Positions 42,657 through 42,844 of a DNA stretch of 42,844 bases are shown piece by piece. The notes beneath the pieces were generated by a model that saw only the letters and a program-made list of their open reading frames with translations, was not told the origin of the DNA and made no database searches. The position numbers and the translations under genes are program-made. The stretch is taken from contig UQLW01000027.1 of the NCBI GenBank assembly GCA_900542005.1, forward strand, positions 1 through 42,844, in the 5' to 3' direction. The stretch's first letter is position 1; each line of letters opens with the position of its first letter. This DNA is from an uncultured Eubacteriales bacterium (GTDB taxonomy: Bacteria; Bacillota; Clostridia; Christensenellales; UMGS416).

Positions 42657-42844
42657 GGCCAAGGGCAAAATACGCAGTGATCTACCGGCACAGAAACGAA
42701 TATCCGGTATCCGTTATGTGCTGCTTCTTTCAGGTATCCCGAAGCGGATATTATGATTTCGTCCATCGTCTGGGCAAGCCGGAAAAAGATACGGCTCTTG
42801 CAGAAATCATCGCGGAGCAGCGGGAGCGTAGCTTTCGCACATAT
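42653..42844 (+). CDS. IS3-family transposase OrfB, 5' part only
   Basis: From GTG 42653, overlapping the orfA stop by GTGA, the frame is open to the end of the window (64 codons). It begins VRPRAKYAVIYRHRNEYPVS and contains VSRSGYYDF and the typical LAEIIAEQRERSFRTY helix that precedes the DDE integrase core of IS3-family OrfB. The catalytic residues lie beyond the window. In intact elements OrfB is made as an OrfAB fusion by frameshifting; with orfA broken this copy is unlikely to move on its own. Confidence 0.8.
   Translation, partial: MRPRAKYAVIYRHRNEYPVSVMCCFFQVSRSGYYDFVHRLGKPEKDTALAEIIAEQRERSFRTY

Larger units (their letters stand above)
42359..42844 (+). mobile_element. IS3-family element, left part, runs off the window
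   Basis: From a probable 25-base terminal repeat beginning TG and ending GGACA (42359-42383), comparable in size to IS150-group ends, the element contains a hairpin, a damaged orfA and the start of orfB. It is cut by the window edge, so the right end and target duplication cannot be checked. It lies 45 bases after the phosphodiesterase stop. Confidence 0.75.

Overview
The window reads as a chromosomal segment of a GC-rich, endospore-forming member of the Clostridia, probably gut-associated. The main support is the spoIIE-tilS-hpt-ftsH order, a Spo0A-type promoter in front of spoIIE, a class B sortase with a gram-positive cell-wall sorting signal elsewhere in the window, strong AGGAGG ribosome sites, frequent TTG starts, and enzymes for uronates, galactonate and cell-wall sugars. 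GC content and phylogeny were judged by eye only.

Left part (1-9 kb): two hairpins at the extreme left look like an IS200/IS605 end. They are followed by degV (minus) and, divergently, the translational GTPases prfC and typA, then an AI-2E-type permease. A LacI regulator, glucuronate isomerase (uxaC) and a KdgF-like cupin form a compact uronate operon, with a perfect LacI/cre palindrome just downstream of its promoter.

Middle part (9-27 kb): class B sortase, an APH-like phosphotransferase of different codon flavour, D-galactonate dehydratase (minus), a tributyrin-esterase-type hydrolase, then spoIIE, tilS, hpt and ftsH. The hpt reading frame carries an in-frame TAG at codon 35. After these come cutC, a PHP phosphoesterase overlapping a VanW-family membrane protein, a TIM-barrel sugar epimerase, an Eis-like acetyltransferase and, convergently, a second epimerase.

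Right part (27-42.8 kb): a secreted protein with a Thr/Ser/Pro/Asp repeat stalk and an APKTG sorting signal, likely sortase substrate; a gene-poor, A-rich 377-base gap with a possible small minus-strand RNA; an N-acyl-D-amino-acid deacylase; and a MATE transporter. Next is a candidate linked regulatory system. An operon of a small (p)ppGpp synthetase, an OmpR-type response regulator and a histidine kinase is followed by an operon of a VTC/polyphosphate-polymerase-like protein, a DUF4956 membrane protein and a Cthe_2159-type carbohydrate-binding lipoprotein. The two operons share an identical 13-base promoter element, TTGATTTAAGGCA, at the same distance from the -10 box. The simplest reading is that the two-component system controls itself and the surface/polyphosphate operon. 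The window closes with a divergent pair (flavin reductase-hydrolase against a NamZ-like muramidase and a phosphodiesterase) and the broken left half of an IS3-family element.
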